A DNA stretch of 12,873 nucleotides from an uncultured Treponema sp. (lineage in GTDB: Bacteria; Spirochaetota; Spirochaetia; Treponematales; Treponemataceae): NCBI GenBank assembly GCA_937891125.1, contig CALAEZ010000147.1, forward strand, positions 1-12,873, read 5' to 3'. The translations under genes and the position numbers were made by a program. The notes beneath the pieces are model-generated. The model searched no databases and had not been told where the DNA came from. It saw nothing but the letters and a program-made list of their open reading frames with translations. This document shows positions 6,383 through 12,873 of this stretch, piece by piece; within the stretch, counting starts at the first letter, position 1, and each line of letters starts with the position of its first letter.

Positions 6383-7681
6383 CTACAGCTCCGCCGCAAT
6401 TCTGGTAAACAGCGGCAAACACTCATCAAGCGCCGCTTTTGTCTCTTCGCTGTCGCTTGCAAAGCCGTCGTCGGCAAGGCGAGCTTCTATCAGCCGCGTA
6501 AAAATCTCTTCGTCAGAAAAAGAAGCGATTTCCTGCGCTTCCACCTCGCCAAAGCCGGTGCTTTCGGCCTGAAAAGACGACAGAAGCTTCCAGCTTGCAA
6601 CCGTCACGTCAGCAGGAAGTGCGGCAATCGCCTCTTCAAGATAATCGGAGGCGCTTACGCCCGGCTCTTTCTGATAGCAGATTTCAAGGACAAGCGGCTT
6701 CCGCCTGTCGCGTTCAAGCGCGGCATGACTGGTGGCAAGCTTTTCAAGCGCGTCACGCACCTCTGAAAGCATGCCCGACACACGCCGGTACACGGTTGCC
6801 GCAGGCACCTGCAGCGTTTCAACAGCGGGCGCATCTCCTGAAAGCTCAACTGAAAGCACGGTTCGCGGCACGGTCGCCTCATCAAAGCCGAGCACGAACG
6901 GCGAACCTGAGTAGCGCACGCGCGGACTTTTAGCGACCATGGTTGCATAGTGAATGTGACCGAGCGCCACATAATCTATTTGCTCCGGGAACACGGAAGG
7001 CGGCACCGCTCCTAGATTTCCCAGCACGTCAAGCTTTTTTACGCCGTCGTCGCCAGCTTCAAACACGCCTTTTGCCGAGGAAGCGGCAAGGCGCCCGTCA
7101 AGCTGTGCGGCATACAGGTGACCGGTTGCAATGAGCGGAATCGCGCGCCCGGCACGCAGTGCTTCTGCTTTTTCAAGCGCCTCGCTGTAGAGCGCCGCAT
7201 AGCCCTGCGCATACAGGTCGCTGTCGGGCACTGTTTTTGAAAGCCTTCCGCGCAGCTCGACCTCGCGCACAAAGGGAAGCGCCATGCAGACAGCGCAGGG
7301 CTCGCCGTCGCTTCCGGTAAGCTCAAAAACAAGCTCGTCAGCGCCCGCCGTGCTTATCGAGCCGACCACATGAATGTGTGAAAGGCCGAGCAGCTCCTTT
7401 GACGCATCAAGCATAATCGCAGAATCGTGGTTTCCGCCTACGATGACGATGTTTCGTAAACCGCGCTGCACGACATGCGCAAGAAAATCAAAATACTGCT
7501 TGCGCGCCTCTACAGACGGGTTTACCGTGTCAAAAATGTCGCCGGAAACGATGAGCGCGTCGGCGTGCTGTTCAAAAATCTGGTCGGAAAGCCAGCGCAA
7601 AAACGAGGCAGTTTCTGCGCTGCGGTCTATGTCGTGCATCTGGTTTCCCAGATGCCAGTCGGCGGTGTGAATAAAACGCAT
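6383..7681 (-). CDS. sbcD: Exonuclease SbcD, nuclease subunit of SbcCD
   Basis: This is the Mre11-type metallophosphoesterase partner of SbcC: a manganese-dependent 3'-5' exonuclease and hairpin endonuclease. It has 432 residues, slightly longer than typical. Metal-binding motifs are all present: DWHLG (Asp8, His10), GDIFD (Asp48), GGNHDS (Asn84, His85), then ATGHLYA and ALGHIHYA, followed by YSGSPFVLGFDE, typical of the family. The C-terminal third is the capping and SbcC-binding region. Start ATG 7681 lies 11 bases after the PIN toxin stop and has no clear Shine-Dalgarno site, so translation is probably coupled to the toxin gene. No separate promoter is evident, which suggests it is read from the toxin-antitoxin promoter. 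Confidence 0.95.
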   Translation of the reverse strand: MRFIHTADWHLGNQMHDIDRSAETASFLRWLSDQIFEQHADALIVSGDIFDTVNPSVEARKQYFDFLAHVVQRGLRNIVIVGGNHDSAIMLDASKELLGLSHIHVVGSISTAGADELVFELTGSDGEPCAVCMALPFVREVELRGRLSKTVPDSDLYAQGYAALYSEALEKAEALRAGRAIPLIATGHLYAAQLDGRLAASSAKGVFEAGDDGVKKLDVLGNLGAVPPSVFPEQIDYVALGHIHYATMVAKSPRVRYSGSPFVLGFDEATVPRTVLSVELSGDAPAVETLQVPAATVYRRVSGMLSEVRDALEKLATSHAALERDRRKPLVLEICYQKEPGVSASDYLEEAIAALPADVTVASWKLLSSFQAESTGFGEVEAQEIASFSDEEIFTRLIEARLADDGFASDSEETKAALDECLPLFTRIAAEL

Positions 7682-7692
7682 ACAGCGGAAGA

Positions 7693-8139
7693 CTATACCG
7701 AATACGAGCGGTAATCAATAAGGGTGAACATTCCAAACATTGCAAAGTCCTTTGGATTTGCTGTCACCAGCGAAAACACGGCGTTGCGAATGTAGCAGGA
7801 AGCCATCTGCGTATCGTTAATGCGGTTGCGTCCAAGCTTATACATTGTAAGCGATGTAACGGCGCGCGTAAAAGAATCATCATCAGGGTAGAGGATATGA
7901 ACGCGCTCTAGCTCGCACCATTCGTCTACAACAGACAGCGCCTCGCTCATGGAAAGCGGATTTTCAAAGCGCCGCGCATCAGTGATAACATGCACGAATT
8001 CATTAAAGCAGTTGTAGTAAATCGCAAGCTCTTCAGATGAGCTGTCTGCAAGCTGCTTAAACAGAGCGACTGCAGCAGCATGGCGTGAAGAGTCTTCCCA
8101 GTACAAATCGATAAGAAAGCAGGTGTCTATGCCAGTCAT
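7693..8139 (-). CDS. PIN-domain ribonuclease toxin, VapC-like
   Basis: The 148-residue product has the PIN-domain pattern: a hydrophobic first strand with Asp5 (GIDTCFLIDL), Glu47 (CFNEFVHV), Asp109 (RINDTQMA) and Asn128/Asp131 (TANPKDF) close to the end. These acidic residues form the magnesium site of VapC-type toxins, which cut tRNA, rRNA or mRNA when the antitoxin is lost. The start ATG (8139-8137) overlaps the antitoxin stop as ATGA, the usual coupling in vapBC operons. Its natural RNA target cannot be told from sequence. The active site looks complete, so the toxin is probably functional. sbcD follows 11 bases later. Confidence 0.87.
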   Translation of the reverse strand: MTGIDTCFLIDLYWEDSSRHAAAVALFKQLADSSSEELAIYYNCFNEFVHVITDARRFENPLSMSEALSVVDEWCELERVHILYPDDDSFTRAVTSLTMYKLGRNRINDTQMASCYIRNAVFSLVTANPKDFAMFGMFTLIDYRSYSV

Positions 8140-8420
8140 AAACGCACGCCCGATGACATAAAATCGTCCTTCCAGTCAGACTCAGAAAGAAAATCCTGCG
8201 CGCCTTCCTTTAAGCGAACCGTGCGCTCAAAAGAAAGCGTGCTGAGCGGCCGCTTTGCGCCAAAATTATCGTCTGCATACGCTTCCATTGCGTTACGGAT
8301 AAGCTCTGCCGTCTTGCAGCCGCGGCGCTTAGCCTGCAGCTGGTACTTGCCATACAGGACATCCGGCACATAGAGCGTAACTGGCTTTAGTTTTAAGGGT
8401 GATGTTGTTGTCAGTATCAT
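8136..8420 (-). CDS. Ribbon-helix-helix antitoxin of the PIN toxin
   Basis: The 94-residue protein starts MILTTTSPLKLKPVTLYVP. A beta strand (PVTLYVP, 13-19) is followed by two helices with the RHH/CopG turn (KRRGCKTAELIRNAMEAY, 31-48). The N-terminal half should dimerise and bind DNA, and the C-terminal half (DFLSESDWKDDF region) should wrap the toxin. I start it at ATG 8420. The frame is open further upstream to 8582, but that part would run through the promoter and operator, and its composition does not look coding. ATG 8420 has no RBS and lies about where transcription should begin, so the mRNA may be leaderless. It overlaps the toxin gene by four bases. Confidence 0.85.
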   Translation of the reverse strand: MILTTTSPLKLKPVTLYVPDVLYGKYQLQAKRRGCKTAELIRNAMEAYADDNFGAKRPLSTLSFERTVRLKEGAQDFLSESDWKDDFMSSGVRL

Positions 8421-8451
8421 ACATATAATGTATAGCCAAATTATATGTATG
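8418..8451. promoter_or_regulatory. Operator: perfect 12-bp inverted repeat over the antitoxin promoter
   Basis: The arms CATACATATAAT (8418-8429) and ATTATATGTATG (8440-8451) are exact inverted copies separated by 10 bases. They cover the -10 region and overlap the end of the -35 box, and one arm includes the antitoxin ATG. This is what is expected for autorepression by an RHH antitoxin dimer or the toxin-antitoxin complex. Confidence 0.8.
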
Positions 8452-8455
8452 TCAA
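8427..8455 (-). promoter_or_regulatory. Promoter of the toxin-antitoxin-sbcDC unit
   Basis: On the minus strand the -35 box is TTGACA (8455-8450), the spacer is 17 bases, and the -10 box is TACATT (8432-8427, 4 of 6 matches). The predicted transcription start is near 8420, the first base of the antitoxin ATG. The -35 box shares bases with the TGA of the possible gene remnant upstream. Confidence 0.68.
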
Positions 8456-8598
8456 ACAAAAAAGTGGTAAAAGCGCACATGCGTGCAGTCGCGGGAAGCT
8501 GGCGTGTAGGGCACGCGCCGCAGCTCGGCGTGGATCTGCGCCACAAGCTTCTGAGCGCCGACAGCGCATTTTTTCGTTTCATCGATTATGCAAGCAGG
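8452..8598 (-). pseudogene. Possible 3' remnant of an unknown gene
   Basis: Between the PII-like gene stop (8628) and the antitoxin promoter lies a 48-codon open stretch that follows a TAG (8601-8599) and ends in TGA (8454-8452). It has no usable start codon near its beginning. It reads like real protein, with segments such as QKLVAQIHAELRRVPYTPAS and CTHVRFYHFFV, and its codons favour G or C at the third position like the neighbours. I do not recognise the family. It may be the tail of a gene destroyed when the toxin-antitoxin unit arrived, or chance. Apart from this I see only a weak, T-less hairpin just after 8628. Confidence 0.3.
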
Positions 8599-8627
8599 CT
8601 ACAGCTCTGCCCCCTGCAATTTTTCGC

Positions 8628-8912
8628 TTACTCTTCTGCCTTTACCAAAAACAGCTTTATGCCCTCGTCAGGAAACTTTTTCTTAATAGCGGCAATAACG
8701 GCGCGCACGGTCGCCACCGCGCTGTCTTCCACGTAGCTGAAAAGCACAAAATTGCTTTCCGGCCAGGTGGTGCTGCCAAGCTTGCGGTCATCAGCGCCGC
8801 GGCCGTGCACAAGCGGCACCACCGTGTATAAGATTGCAGGAATATGCTCTTCAAGCGCTTCTACAATATCGTCCTGCACGGACTGGTTTGCAATAATCTC
8901 TGCCCGGTACAT
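8628..8912 (-). CDS. PII-like transporter-associated protein (PG0541 family)
   Basis: This 94-residue cytoplasmic protein has the size and pattern of a PII-like (ferredoxin-fold) signalling protein: a first strand YRAEIIANQ, a helix VQDDIVEALEEH, a beta hairpin and loop around LYTVVPLVHGRGADDRKLG, a strand NFVLFSYV, a second helix and a last strand KLFLVKAEE. It resembles the PG0541 family, small proteins found next to RND pumps in Bacteroidota and spirochaetes. RBS GGAGGA precedes the start by seven bases, and its ATG shares one base with the RND stop (TAATG), so the two are translated together. A role in sensing a ligand and adjusting the pump is plausible but not shown by sequence. Confidence 0.75.
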   Translation of the reverse strand: MYRAEIIANQSVQDDIVEALEEHIPAILYTVVPLVHGRGADDRKLGSTTWPESNFVLFSYVEDSAVATVRAVIAAIKKKFPDEGIKLFLVKAEE

Positions 8913-11900
8913 TAGTGTTCCTCCGATAAGCTCGATTCGCCAGAGCCGCTGCCCTCTGCAGGCGCGGGCGCTTCGACAGGCTCAGCGACCATGCTGCTGT
9001 CCTCGGCGACCAGAAGCTGCAAATGGCTTTTCTTTACCGCACGCCTCTTCATCACAAGCGAATAGAGCACCGGGATAAAGAACAGCGTGACAAACGTTGA
9101 TGACGTTAAGCCGCCGACAACGGCAACGCCAATCGGTTGCACCATGCTTGCGCTGCCGCCGCCAGAAGAAAAGCACATCGGGAGCATACCTAAAATGGTA
9201 GTAAGCGTCGTCATCATAACTGGGCGTAAGCGGCTTGCGCCCGCTTCAAGGCAGGCATCTTTGAGCGAAAGCCCGCGCTCCACCAGAAGCCCCGTGTAGT
9301 CAACCAGAATGATGCCGTTGTTCACGACAATGCCGACAAGCATAATCATGCCGATGGCGCTAACCATGCTGAGCGCCTGATTCGTAAGCTTATAGATGGC
9401 AACAACGCCGATAATCATAAATGGAATCGTACAGAGGTTGATGAGCGGCGCCTTAAAGTTTTCGTACGTACCTGCCATAACGCCAAAGACAAGCAGAATC
9501 GCCATGATGATAATCTTTAAGTACGCGCCGCCCTGCTCCTGCATGTCCTTGAGCGAGCCTTCATAGCTTATCGTAACTCCCTCCGGAATGATGAACGAGC
9601 CTGCAATAGCGTCTTTCAGCTCCTCTTCCACTACGCTGACGTTCTTTTCGGTAAGCACATCGGCGCTCACCTTTACAATGCGCGTCTGGTTTTCGCGCTT
9701 TATGCTTACCGGGCCTAAGCCCTTTTTCACCTGTGCAAAGTTCGACACGTTTACCATGCCGTTCGTCCCCTTCACGAAAATCTGCTCAAGATCAGCCATC
9801 TTCTGCTTGTCGCCCGGCTGGTACATCACCTTTACGCTGTACTCCTTACCGTTTTCGCGGTAGGTTGTAGACGTGACGCCGTTAATAGCGTAGTTGATTT
9901 CCTTTGCAACCGTCGTAACGTCCACGCCAAATGAGTAGGCGCGCTCGCGGTCAATGACAATTTCCACTTCCGGCAGGCCTTCCTCGGTATCGACCGACGG
10001 CTCGCCAATGTCAGGAATAGAATTCATAACGTCTTCAATCTGCCCCGCCACTTGGAGCGCAAGGTCAAGGCTGTCGCTGCGTACTTTAAGCACCAGATCG
10101 CTGCCGGTCATCTGCCGCGCCATGCCCTGTCTGAAACTGATTTTTACATCTGCCGGAAAATCGGCAAAATGTGCACGGAGCTTCTGCTGAATCGTCTCTG
10201 CCGTATCAATCTGCTCCGAGCTTTCAGGAAGCGTTATCTGAATGGAGCCGCTATAGCTTGACGTGCTGCTGCCTGCTGTCGTTATGAGCGTCTTGTAGCC
10301 CTTTATTTCGCTTCGGATAATATCTTCAAGCTGCGCTAAGCCCGCCTGTGTTTCTGAAAGTTTTGTGCCAATCGGATAGCGCAGGTTTACGGTAACGCTG
10401 TCGTCTCCGCCGCCGGTCATCATCTGAATACGGAGCGTCGGAATAAATGAAAGCGCAATGATGAGCGCACACACGCAGATTAAAAGAGCTGCCTTGCGGT
10501 GACCGAGCGCACTTTTTAACGCACGGCGGTACAGGCGCGTCAAAAGATTCATCGGAGCGTCAAACGCCGCATACAGACGAATAAAGAATTTGCTTTTTAT
10601 CGGCTTTTCATTGCGGTTTGTCAGCGGCAGGAAGTGCCCTGCCAGTACGGGAACCAGAAAGATTGCGACAAAAAGACTTGAAACAAGCGCAATGACAATC
10701 GTAAAGATGATTCCCTTGAACATCTGCCCCATAAAGCCTAAATCGCTCATAAAGAACAGGAACGGCACGAATACACAGATTGTCGTCAGGTTGCCGCTTA
10801 AAACTGACATGACCATCTCGCCCGAACCGAGCACGGCGGCAACCTTTGGCTTGGCACCACGCGTGCGGTAGGCGTAGATGTTTTCTATCATAACAATGGA
10901 AGCGTCAACAATCATACCGACGCCCAGGATTAGGCCGGTCATCGTAATCATATTGAGCGTAATGCCGGCGAAATTCATGCACAAAAGCGTAATGATAATG
11001 GAAAGCGGAATGCTTATGCCGATGATAATGGTGCTTTTCATGCTCTTTAAGAACACAAAGAGTACAAGCACGGCAAGCAGCAGTCCCTGCCATGCGCTTT
11101 CAAGCAGCGTCGAAAGCGTGTCGCGGATGCTGTCAGTGTCGTCACGGATAATTTCAAGCGTCACGTCCGTCGGAAGCACGGCGGTAAGCTCATCCATCTT
11201 TTTGTAGACTTCGTTTGCAACCGATACGCTGTTAGAGCCGGACTGTTTGGTTACGCTTACATACACGCCTGCCTCGCCGTTTATCGAAACAATGCTTGTT
11301 GCGTCGGCATAACCTAAAAACGCGCGGCCTACGTCAGAAAGCTTTACGTCGTAGCCGTTTACCGTGGTAATGACCGTGTTGTTGATGTCAGCGACTGACG
11401 TGTATTCGCCGGTCGTGCGGATTGTGTAATCCTTGCGCCCCTCGTTGATTTTGCCGCCGCCAAGCTCCAGATTCTGCTTGCTTAATGCGCTCGACACCGT
11501 AGAAAGCGTAAGCCCGTAAGAGGCAAGGCGGTTTTCAGAAAGCTCGACGCGCACGATTTTTTCGCGTCCGCCGGAAACGCTTGCCTCAGCAACCCCGTTT
11601 GCCTGCTCTAAAATGTCGACAATCGTATCCTCGGCAATCTGCTTTAAGTCGTCGTTGCTGCGGTTTCCGCGCACCGCAATGCGCATAATCGGCATAGCGT
11701 CGCTGTCCATCTTAAAGATAGTCGGCGTGACGTCGTCAGGGAGGCTGCGCTCTACGCGGTCAATCTTATCGCGCACATCGTTTACCGCCTCGGTCAAGTC
11801 CGTGCCGTAGTTAAACTCAAGCGTAATCCGGCTTCTGCCTTCGCTTGAAGTGCTGGTAATCGTCTTTAGGTTTGAAACGCTCACCAGACCGCTTTCAAGC

Positions 11901-12097
11901 ACCTTTGTCACCGTTTTTTCGACGGTCTCGGGGCCTGCATTGGTATACGTCGCGCTTACGCTCAGCACCGGATAGTCAATGTCCGGCATGAGGCTCAACG
12001 CCACATTCTGGAGCGTGAACAGTCCCATTATGCCCAAAAGCGCAAAGACAATCAGCGTAAGGACAGGGTGTTCAAGCGTGGTTTTCGTTATGCTCAT
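8912..12097 (-). CDS. RND-family efflux pump inner-membrane subunit (AcrB/HAE1-like)
   Basis: The 1061-residue proton-driven exporter has the full RND layout. A first membrane helix (about 11-30, TLIVFALLGIMGLF) is followed by a large periplasmic porter domain (about 40-335), six helices (about 336-570), a second periplasmic domain (about 575-870) and the last helices (about 880-1025). Family signatures include MPDIDYP at 37-43 and GMIVDASIVMIENI at 394-407. Of the proton-relay pair known from AcrB (Asp-Asp), only Asp398 is kept, the next residue being Ala. The usual Lys of helix 10 is replaced by Asn-Asn (926-927), a pattern common outside the classic proteobacterial pumps. The C-terminus has a Pro/Ala/Glu/Ser/Gly-rich tail containing an interspersed-repeat core. 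The start overlaps the fusion-protein stop by four bases (ATGA). Substrate unknown; drugs, bile salts, fatty acids or similar compounds are typical. Confidence 0.93.
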   Translation of the reverse strand: MSITKTTLEHPVLTLIVFALLGIMGLFTLQNVALSLMPDIDYPVLSVSATYTNAGPETVEKTVTKVLESGLVSVSNLKTITSTSSEGRSRITLEFNYGTDLTEAVNDVRDKIDRVERSLPDDVTPTIFKMDSDAMPIMRIAVRGNRSNDDLKQIAEDTIVDILEQANGVAEASVSGGREKIVRVELSENRLASYGLTLSTVSSALSKQNLELGGGKINEGRKDYTIRTTGEYTSVADINNTVITTVNGYDVKLSDVGRAFLGYADATSIVSINGEAGVYVSVTKQSGSNSVSVANEVYKKMDELTAVLPTDVTLEIIRDDTDSIRDTLSTLLESAWQGLLLAVLVLFVFLKSMKSTIIIGISIPLSIIITLLCMNFAGITLNMITMTGLILGVGMIVDASIVMIENIYAYRTRGAKPKVAAVLGSGEMVMSVLSGNLTTICVFVPFLFFMSDLGFMGQMFKGIIFTIVIALVSSLFVAIFLVPVLAGHFLPLTNRNEKPIKSKFFIRLYAAFDAPMNLLTRLYRRALKSALGHRKAALLICVCALIIALSFIPTLRIQMMTGGGDDSVTVNLRYPIGTKLSETQAGLAQLEDIIRSEIKGYKTLITTAGSSTSSYSGSIQITLPESSEQIDTAETIQQKLRAHFADFPADVKISFRQGMARQMTGSDLVLKVRSDSLDLALQVAGQIEDVMNSIPDIGEPSVDTEEGLPEVEIVIDRERAYSFGVDVTTVAKEINYAINGVTSTTYRENGKEYSVKVMYQPGDKQKMADLEQIFVKGTNGMVNVSNFAQVKKGLGPVSIKRENQTRIVKVSADVLTEKNVSVVEEELKDAIAGSFIIPEGVTISYEGSLKDMQEQGGAYLKIIIMAILLVFGVMAGTYENFKAPLINLCTIPFMIIGVVAIYKLTNQALSMVSAIGMIMLVGIVVNNGIILVDYTGLLVERGLSLKDACLEAGASRLRPVMMTTLTTILGMLPMCFSSGGGSASMVQPIGVAVVGGLTSSTFVTLFFIPVLYSLVMKRRAVKKSHLQLLVAEDSSMVAEPVEAPAPAEGSGSGESSLSEEH
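8971..8990. repeat. Interspersed-repeat-like core in the RND C-terminal tail
   Basis: CTTCGACAGGCTCAGCGACC contains TTCGACA(A/G)GCTCAG, a short sequence I know as a frequent dispersed repeat in many bacterial genomes. Its translations often appear in predicted proteins as FDKLR or VAEPVEA. Here it is read as VAEPVEA in the disordered tail. It occurs once in this window, so repeat status rests on prior knowledge, not on copies seen here. Confidence 0.5.
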
Positions 12098-12837
12098 TGC
12101 GCGCCCCCGCGGCCAGATTTTTCACCGGAAGCGCCTGGGCCGCCAGCTGCGGGCTTTCCGCTGCCGCCATTTGCACTGCGCTCTCCCGCCGTCCGGGCGC
12201 CGTCTCCAGAGGGTGCGCCGGCTTTTTCTTTTCCGGCGGCATCTGCCTGAGGCACGCCATTGGTAATGTCGCGCACCTTTGCGCCGTCAGAAAGCGAGGT
12301 CTGGCCTTCTATGACAACGCGCTCGCCTTCTACAACGCCGCGCAGAATCTGCGTCATGCTGTCTACCGTCTTTCCGACTGCAACCTGACGGCGCGTTACC
12401 GTGCTGTCGTCATTTACGACAAACGCGTAATACTTGTCGTCTTTCTGCACCAGAGAGTCTGTCGGCATGACGACCTCGTCCTTGTAGTCTACCGTGTAGA
12501 GGATGACCTTTGCGAACATGCCGGCATTTATGCGCCAGTCGCCCTTATCAAAGGTGAGTATGACTTCTTTTGTGCGGCTTGATTTATCGACAACCGGCGA
12601 AACGCGGCTTACGGTCGCCGTAAAAACGACATCCGGGTAGGCTTCAAGCGTAACGTTTGCTGATAAGCCCGTCTTTAGGAGCGCGACATAGCGCTCAGGA
12701 ATGCTTACCGTCACCTGCAGGTTGCGCAGGTCGCCGATTTCAGTCAGCACGGAGCTAGTCGTAACCCGCGTTCCGGCTTTTAACGGCGTAGAAACGATGG
12801 CGCCGTAAATGGGTGCGTAGACAGGGCTTTTTATGTA
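12094..12837 (-). CDS. Periplasmic membrane fusion protein of the RND pump (HlyD/AcrA-like), N-terminus missing
   Basis: These 247 residues are the C-terminal part of the periplasmic adaptor that links the RND pump to an outer-membrane channel. What remains begins in the second half of the lipoyl-like barrel (IKSPVYAPIYGAIVSTPLKA, then LTEIGDLRNLQVTVSIPE). It continues through the beta-barrel domain (SANVTLEAYPDVVFTATVSR) and the membrane-proximal domain (VVMPTDSLVQ to VEGERVVIEG). It ends in a Gly/Ala/Ser-rich, probably disordered tail of about 55 residues. Adaptors of this type are usually 350-420 residues, so 100 or more are missing, including the signal peptide. The apparent start MCSSDL at 12855-12838 is adapter sequence and must not be annotated. 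The last genomic codon is TAC at 12837-12835. An outer-membrane channel gene is expected further upstream. Confidence 0.9.
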   Translation of the reverse strand, partial: YIKSPVYAPIYGAIVSTPLKAGTRVTTSSVLTEIGDLRNLQVTVSIPERYVALLKTGLSANVTLEAYPDVVFTATVSRVSPVVDKSSRTKEVILTFDKGDWRINAGMFAKVILYTVDYKDEVVMPTDSLVQKDDKYYAFVVNDDSTVTRRQVAVGKTVDSMTQILRGVVEGERVVIEGQTSLSDGAKVRDITNGVPQADAAGKEKAGAPSGDGARTAGERSANGGSGKPAAGGPGASGEKSGRGGAQ

Positions 12838-12838
12838 G

Positions 12839-12873
12839 AGATCGGAAGAGCACACGTCTGAACTCCAGTCACG
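12839..12873 (+). other. Illumina TruSeq adapter left on the contig end
   Basis: The contig ends with AGATCGGAAGAGCACACGTC followed by TGAACTCCAGTCAC, the standard TruSeq Read 1 adapter, 34 bases with no mismatch. The final G at 12873 would be the first base of the sample index. The first A (12839) may be either genomic or the A-tail. None of this is biological. Confidence 0.98.

Noticed and set aside
6369..6422. Upstream extension of sbcC to 6422
   Set aside because: The 18 extra residues overlap the sbcD end, and the family start MRILKLEFENLNSLKG with an RBS lies at 6368.
8421..8582. N-terminal extension of the antitoxin to 8582
   Set aside because: It would translate through the promoter and operator and gives an Arg/Cys-rich, non-family sequence. 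ATG 8420 fits the RHH family.
8590..8627. Hairpin after the PII-like gene as a terminator
   Set aside because: The stem is short and bulged, and no T-run follows on the minus strand.
1..12838. tRNA, rRNA, CRISPR array, insertion sequence or phage genes
   Set aside because: I saw no tRNA-like cloverleaf, direct-repeat array, transposase or integrase motif on either strand.
12838..12855. Protein start MCSSDL for the fusion protein
   Set aside because: It is translated from the Illumina adapter, not from the genome.

Overview
The window carries genes only on the minus strand, so transcription runs from high to low coordinates. It looks like accessory and housekeeping DNA from a host-associated, diderm, lipoprotein-rich bacterium. 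My best guess is a treponeme-like spirochaete: a lipoprotein with InlB-like, helical and Big_2 repeats, good Shine-Dalgarno sites, and an RND pump followed by a PII-like gene. The two fimbrillin-type genes at the low-coordinate end look more Bacteroidota-like. This assignment is inference from protein style only.

Layout in transcription order. (1) 12838-8628: an RND-type efflux operon, with a membrane fusion protein (cut by the contig end), a 1061-residue inner-membrane pump and a small PII-like partner, joined by a 4-base and then a 1-base overlap. (2) 8598-8452: a stretch with what may be the 3' remnant of a lost gene. (3) 8455-6383: a promoter under a perfect 12-bp inverted repeat, then a ribbon-helix-helix antitoxin and PIN-domain toxin pair (ATGA overlap), followed 11 bases later by sbcD and then by sbcC (3249-6368). 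The four genes look like one transcription unit, which would place the SbcCD nuclease under toxin-antitoxin control. (4) 3203-3122: a strong sigma-70-like promoter followed at once by three alternating complementary segments that can form either an intrinsic terminator or a competing hairpin. (5) 3084-1: three surface lipoprotein genes, namely a repeat-rich lipoprotein, a complete fimbrillin-like protein and a second fimbrillin-like protein cut by the window start.

The most interesting signal is at the start of the repeat-rich lipoprotein. A properly spaced RBS and ATG (3084) open a perfect lipoprotein signal peptide, but an 8-G run (3055-3062) puts it out of frame; 9 or 6 G would restore it. 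This looks like a phase-variable ON/OFF switch, caught here in the OFF state. The same protein and the neighbouring fimbrillin end in nearly the same 18-residue tail, which suggests a shared assembly or export role. Together with the attenuator-like leader, this looks like a switchable surface-fibre locus.

The last 35 bases (12839-12873) are Illumina TruSeq adapter, not biological sequence. The apparent protein start in the fusion protein (MCSSDL) is a translation of that adapter.
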